Source: Smittium mucronatum
Lineage: Eukaryota > Kickxellomycota > Harpellomycetes > Harpellales > Legeriomycetaceae
Length of the DNA stretch: 10,150 nt
NCBI GenBank assembly: GCA_001953115.1
Contig: LSSL01003086.1
Coordinates: forward strand, 1-10,150
Direction of reading: 5' to 3'
Below the pieces are notes generated by a model that was not told where the DNA came from, searched no databases, and saw nothing but the letters and a program-made list of their open reading frames with translations. Within the stretch, counting starts at the first letter, position 1, and each line of letters starts with the position of its first letter. A program made the position numbers and the translations under genes. Below, in pieces: positions 8,001-10,150 of the stretch.

Positions 8001-8867
8001 AAAAATTATTCGAATTTAAATAATCATTTAAATTCTTAAACAACTAAATTATTAGCTATAAATATCTTAAATGATAACAACGATAAAAAAAATGCAGCAG
8101 TTATGTTTTATCTCTGTCCCAAAAACATAAGCACTTGTTTTTTTAATAATAAATAGCTATGTTAAAAAGATTATCTTTATACGATTATAACGTATTTTAA
8201 ATTATATTTATTTTTAATTATTTTGAAGCCCTTAACTAGTGTTTATACTTTTTTCTGATATTCTTGCAAAATGCCACAAGATACAACACCAATTACCCAA
8301 TAGTATATTAAATACACCAATATTATTATTATACCAATAAAAACAATTATCTGCCGTATATTGCGTTCAAATACCAATAAAATTATTTTGGATGCATCAC
8401 ATTGATTTTATCAACCAATAAAATGTATTTTAAAGCCAAAATTTAATTTTTATTCCACAGCTCGAAAATTAAATATTACTTCGAAAATTTTTGGGCCAAA
8501 AAAAGTATTAGTGTTTAATATTTTATGTTCTCGAAATGAAAAATATTTTATTTTTTGGTCTTATTCTAACATTAAATCCGACAGAATTTTATTTTTTTGG
8601 TTTTTGGTAAAAAATTTAATCAAATTAATTTAAAGTGTATTGTTCAGTAAAGTTTACAAGCCTGGAATTAGTGATAGATTATTGTGGTGTTGAAAAAAGG
8701 GTGACGGGTTTTATAATTATGTATTATAGAAATAGGAATAAAAAATCACTTTTCAACTTTTTATATAAAACATAGTATAAAAAAAATTAAATCCATCGTA
8801 TAAAAAAATAATAGCTACTAAAATTTCAATTTTTTTAAATTATGATAGAAAACTATTTTTTTTATAA
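8001..8867. other. AT-rich intergenic region with a CCAAT-rich segment
   Basis: No gene is visible. Apart from the CCAAT cluster listed separately, there is a palindrome TTTTTGG-G-CCAAAAA around 8490 and an AAATATTA / TAATATTT inverted pair flanking it. Repeated TCGAAAATT words occur nearby. The rest is A/T runs. Confidence 0.5.
8289..8419 (+). promoter_or_regulatory. Cluster of six same-strand CCAAT pentamers
   Basis: CCAAT occurs at 8289, 8297, 8317, 8334, 8374 and 8415, all on the plus strand. The last three are embedded in the identical decamer ACCAATAAAA, spaced 40 and 41 bases apart. With C this scarce in the region, six copies in about 130 bases is far more than expected. CCAAT boxes bind the Hap/NF-Y complex in fungi, but no intact gene starts downstream: the nearest open frame is about 450 bases away and doubtful. 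The cluster may instead be an old short repeat. Confidence 0.3.
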
Positions 8868-9176
8868 GTCTTATTTCTTGTGGCGGATAGGGTCCAAATA
8901 AGCAGTGAAAAAATACCTGAAGCACAAATCTTTCAATGGAAAGATGATGCAATGAAATTTACTGTAGAGTATGGATTTTCTTCAAATAAATTACATCGGA
9001 TACAAAAAAGAGATTCTAAATTAGCAATAACTAAATGTAGAGACGGTATCCGTGAATTAAATATATCAATATCTAAAAAAATAATTGAAATTTTTAATCT
9101 CTCTGTAATTTCGAGCCAAAATTTCACTCAAAGTGTTCAAATAGAAAGAGCGTCCTATTTAAAAAACTTGATATAA
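8868..9176 (+). pseudogene. Open frame of about 100 codons, possible remnant of a Mutator-type transposase N-terminus
   Basis: The frame is open from 8868 to the TAA at 9174-9176. It has no ATG until codon position 8952, and a GTG at 8880 is not a credible eukaryotic start, so this is a fragment or an exon. The product contains FQWKDDAMKFTVEYGF, then about 20 residues later KCRDG. That spacing loosely recalls the W/F-x(n)-A-x(n)-YGF ... C-x-x-G layout of the FAR1/MuDR-type DNA-binding region in Mutator-like transposases. The usual following Cys-Pro-Trp and His motifs are absent, and downstream frames are closed. Codon composition is AT-rich like the flanks. The resemblance is from memory of the family pattern and could be accidental. 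Confidence 0.3.
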
Positions 9177-10150
9177 GAGGAATATGAAGGAATAGATAAT
9201 AAAAAAAACAGGCTATATTTATAGAACTTTAACTTTGCAAAATGTAGATTCTAAATTCTCTACTGTTGGAAAAACTCTAAGATCAACTGAAAACGATAAA
9301 AAATCGTTTGAGATGCCTTCTTGAAAATTGATAATGACTTATGTTGAATGGCACGGAAGAAATTCTTCAGCAACCAAAATAAATTATTGAGAAACTTCTA
9401 GTGAATTTTAATTTGCATTTTTACTTCAAAAAAAGTCTGTAAAAATATTTCAAGGTTGCTTCCAATAATTATTCTTGATAAATGTAACAAAAAAGGATAT
9501 TATTAGGATAAAATAATGTTAGCTAATGGTTTAGATATTTATTTGATTACAATTTCTTGGAAAAATAATAAAATGCTGTTTTTTTGTACAGAGTTCAGAC
9601 TTTTTAGGCAAGTGTATGGTCTTTTAAACATTTTCTGATCTTTTGGAGTTTTCCTGATTTTCTATAAGTTTACCTGAGCTTTTTTGTAAAAAATCTGATG
9701 TATTTATTATATTGTAGTCATAATTACCATTTACTGAAAAGATTATAAACTAAACTGCAAAAAAACCTGAAGATTAAATTTATTGGATTATTTTAAATTC
9801 AGCACTAATTTTGGACATAGAGCAAAAAAAAAATGAGGCAATAGTACCACAAAAAATATCAATATTTAATATCCGATTTTTTCAACATGTTATAGATAAA
9901 AATTGACAAACTTAACTTTATTTCTAAGCTAATATATTTTAAACTAAATAATTTCCATTAGTTACATTACAAAGAAATATTTATTGTAATAATTTCAGAA
10001 TTTTTATTCGGTTTAAATAACGGTTTATAATAAATTCAAATTTTTTCATGAGGAAAGACCGCCAGCATTTGCAGAAATATTAATACTTTCGAAATAATGA
10101 AGCTGGTTTATTAAATATTTATTACTGATAATGTTTAGAATTTTTTTTTT
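9177..10150. other. AT-rich non-coding right end
   Basis: No gene or RNA is seen. The sequence is broken by stops in all frames, with many A and T runs and a final T run at the window edge. A weak periodic repeat at 9631-9702 is listed separately. Confidence 0.5.
9631..9702 (+). repeat. Decayed tandem repeat of about 20 bases, four units
   Basis: CTGA followed by T-rich sequence recurs at 9635, 9654, 9674 and 9695, with spacings of 19, 20 and 21 bases: CTGATCTTTT, CTGATTTTCT, CTGAGCTTTT, CTGATGTATT. The flanking TTTTC/TTTACC leaders are also similar. The unit is short and diverged, so it is modestly supported. Confidence 0.35.

Overview
The window looks like a piece of an AT-rich, gene-poor nuclear genome of an ascomycete fungus. 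I infer this from the one intact gene, a fungal-type peroxisomal ABC half-transporter of the Pxa1 kind with a 102-base spliceosomal intron (GTAAGA donor, CCTTAAT branch site, TATAG acceptor). Long stretches of very AT-rich non-coding DNA and several decayed repeats surround it. Nothing points to a bacterium, phage or organelle. I cannot name the species; a repeat-rich biotroph or symbiont would fit but is not shown.

Layout, left to right. Bases 1-205 are a GC-richer fragment of unknown identity that ends in two successive perfect or near-perfect hairpins (181-204 and 207-248), after which composition drops abruptly. Bases 249-1970 are AT-rich DNA with no credible gene. A probable decayed copy of a small transposon lies at about 1971-2126. 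The PXA1-like gene runs on the minus strand from 5514 to 2668 in two exons (5514-4709 and 4606-2668), encoding 914 residues. Its 5' flank holds three related short elements of about 154-163 bp (5714-5867, 6025-6187, 6551-6713). Each sits at a TTAA target site and has CC(C)TTTCCGGG-like inverted ends, the hallmark of non-autonomous piggyBac-type elements (MITEs). Two are in one orientation and one is inverted.

Farther right, bases 7443-8000 form an island of visibly higher GC with broken open frames on both strands, probably a gene relic. Bases 8289-8419 hold six same-strand CCAAT pentamers. Bases 8868-9176 carry a roughly 100-codon open frame without a proper start, faintly like the DNA-binding start of a Mutator-type transposase. 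The remainder is AT-rich filler with a weak 20-base periodic repeat.

Only PXA1 can be assigned a cellular role: by family it pairs with Pxa2 in the peroxisomal membrane and moves long-chain acyl-CoA into the peroxisome for beta-oxidation. Two things stand out. Its ATPase domain has lost the Q-loop glutamine, the LSGGE signature and the H-loop histidine while keeping Walker A and B. Its upstream region has been colonised by the TTAA-flanked elements, the nearest less than 200 bases from the start codon.
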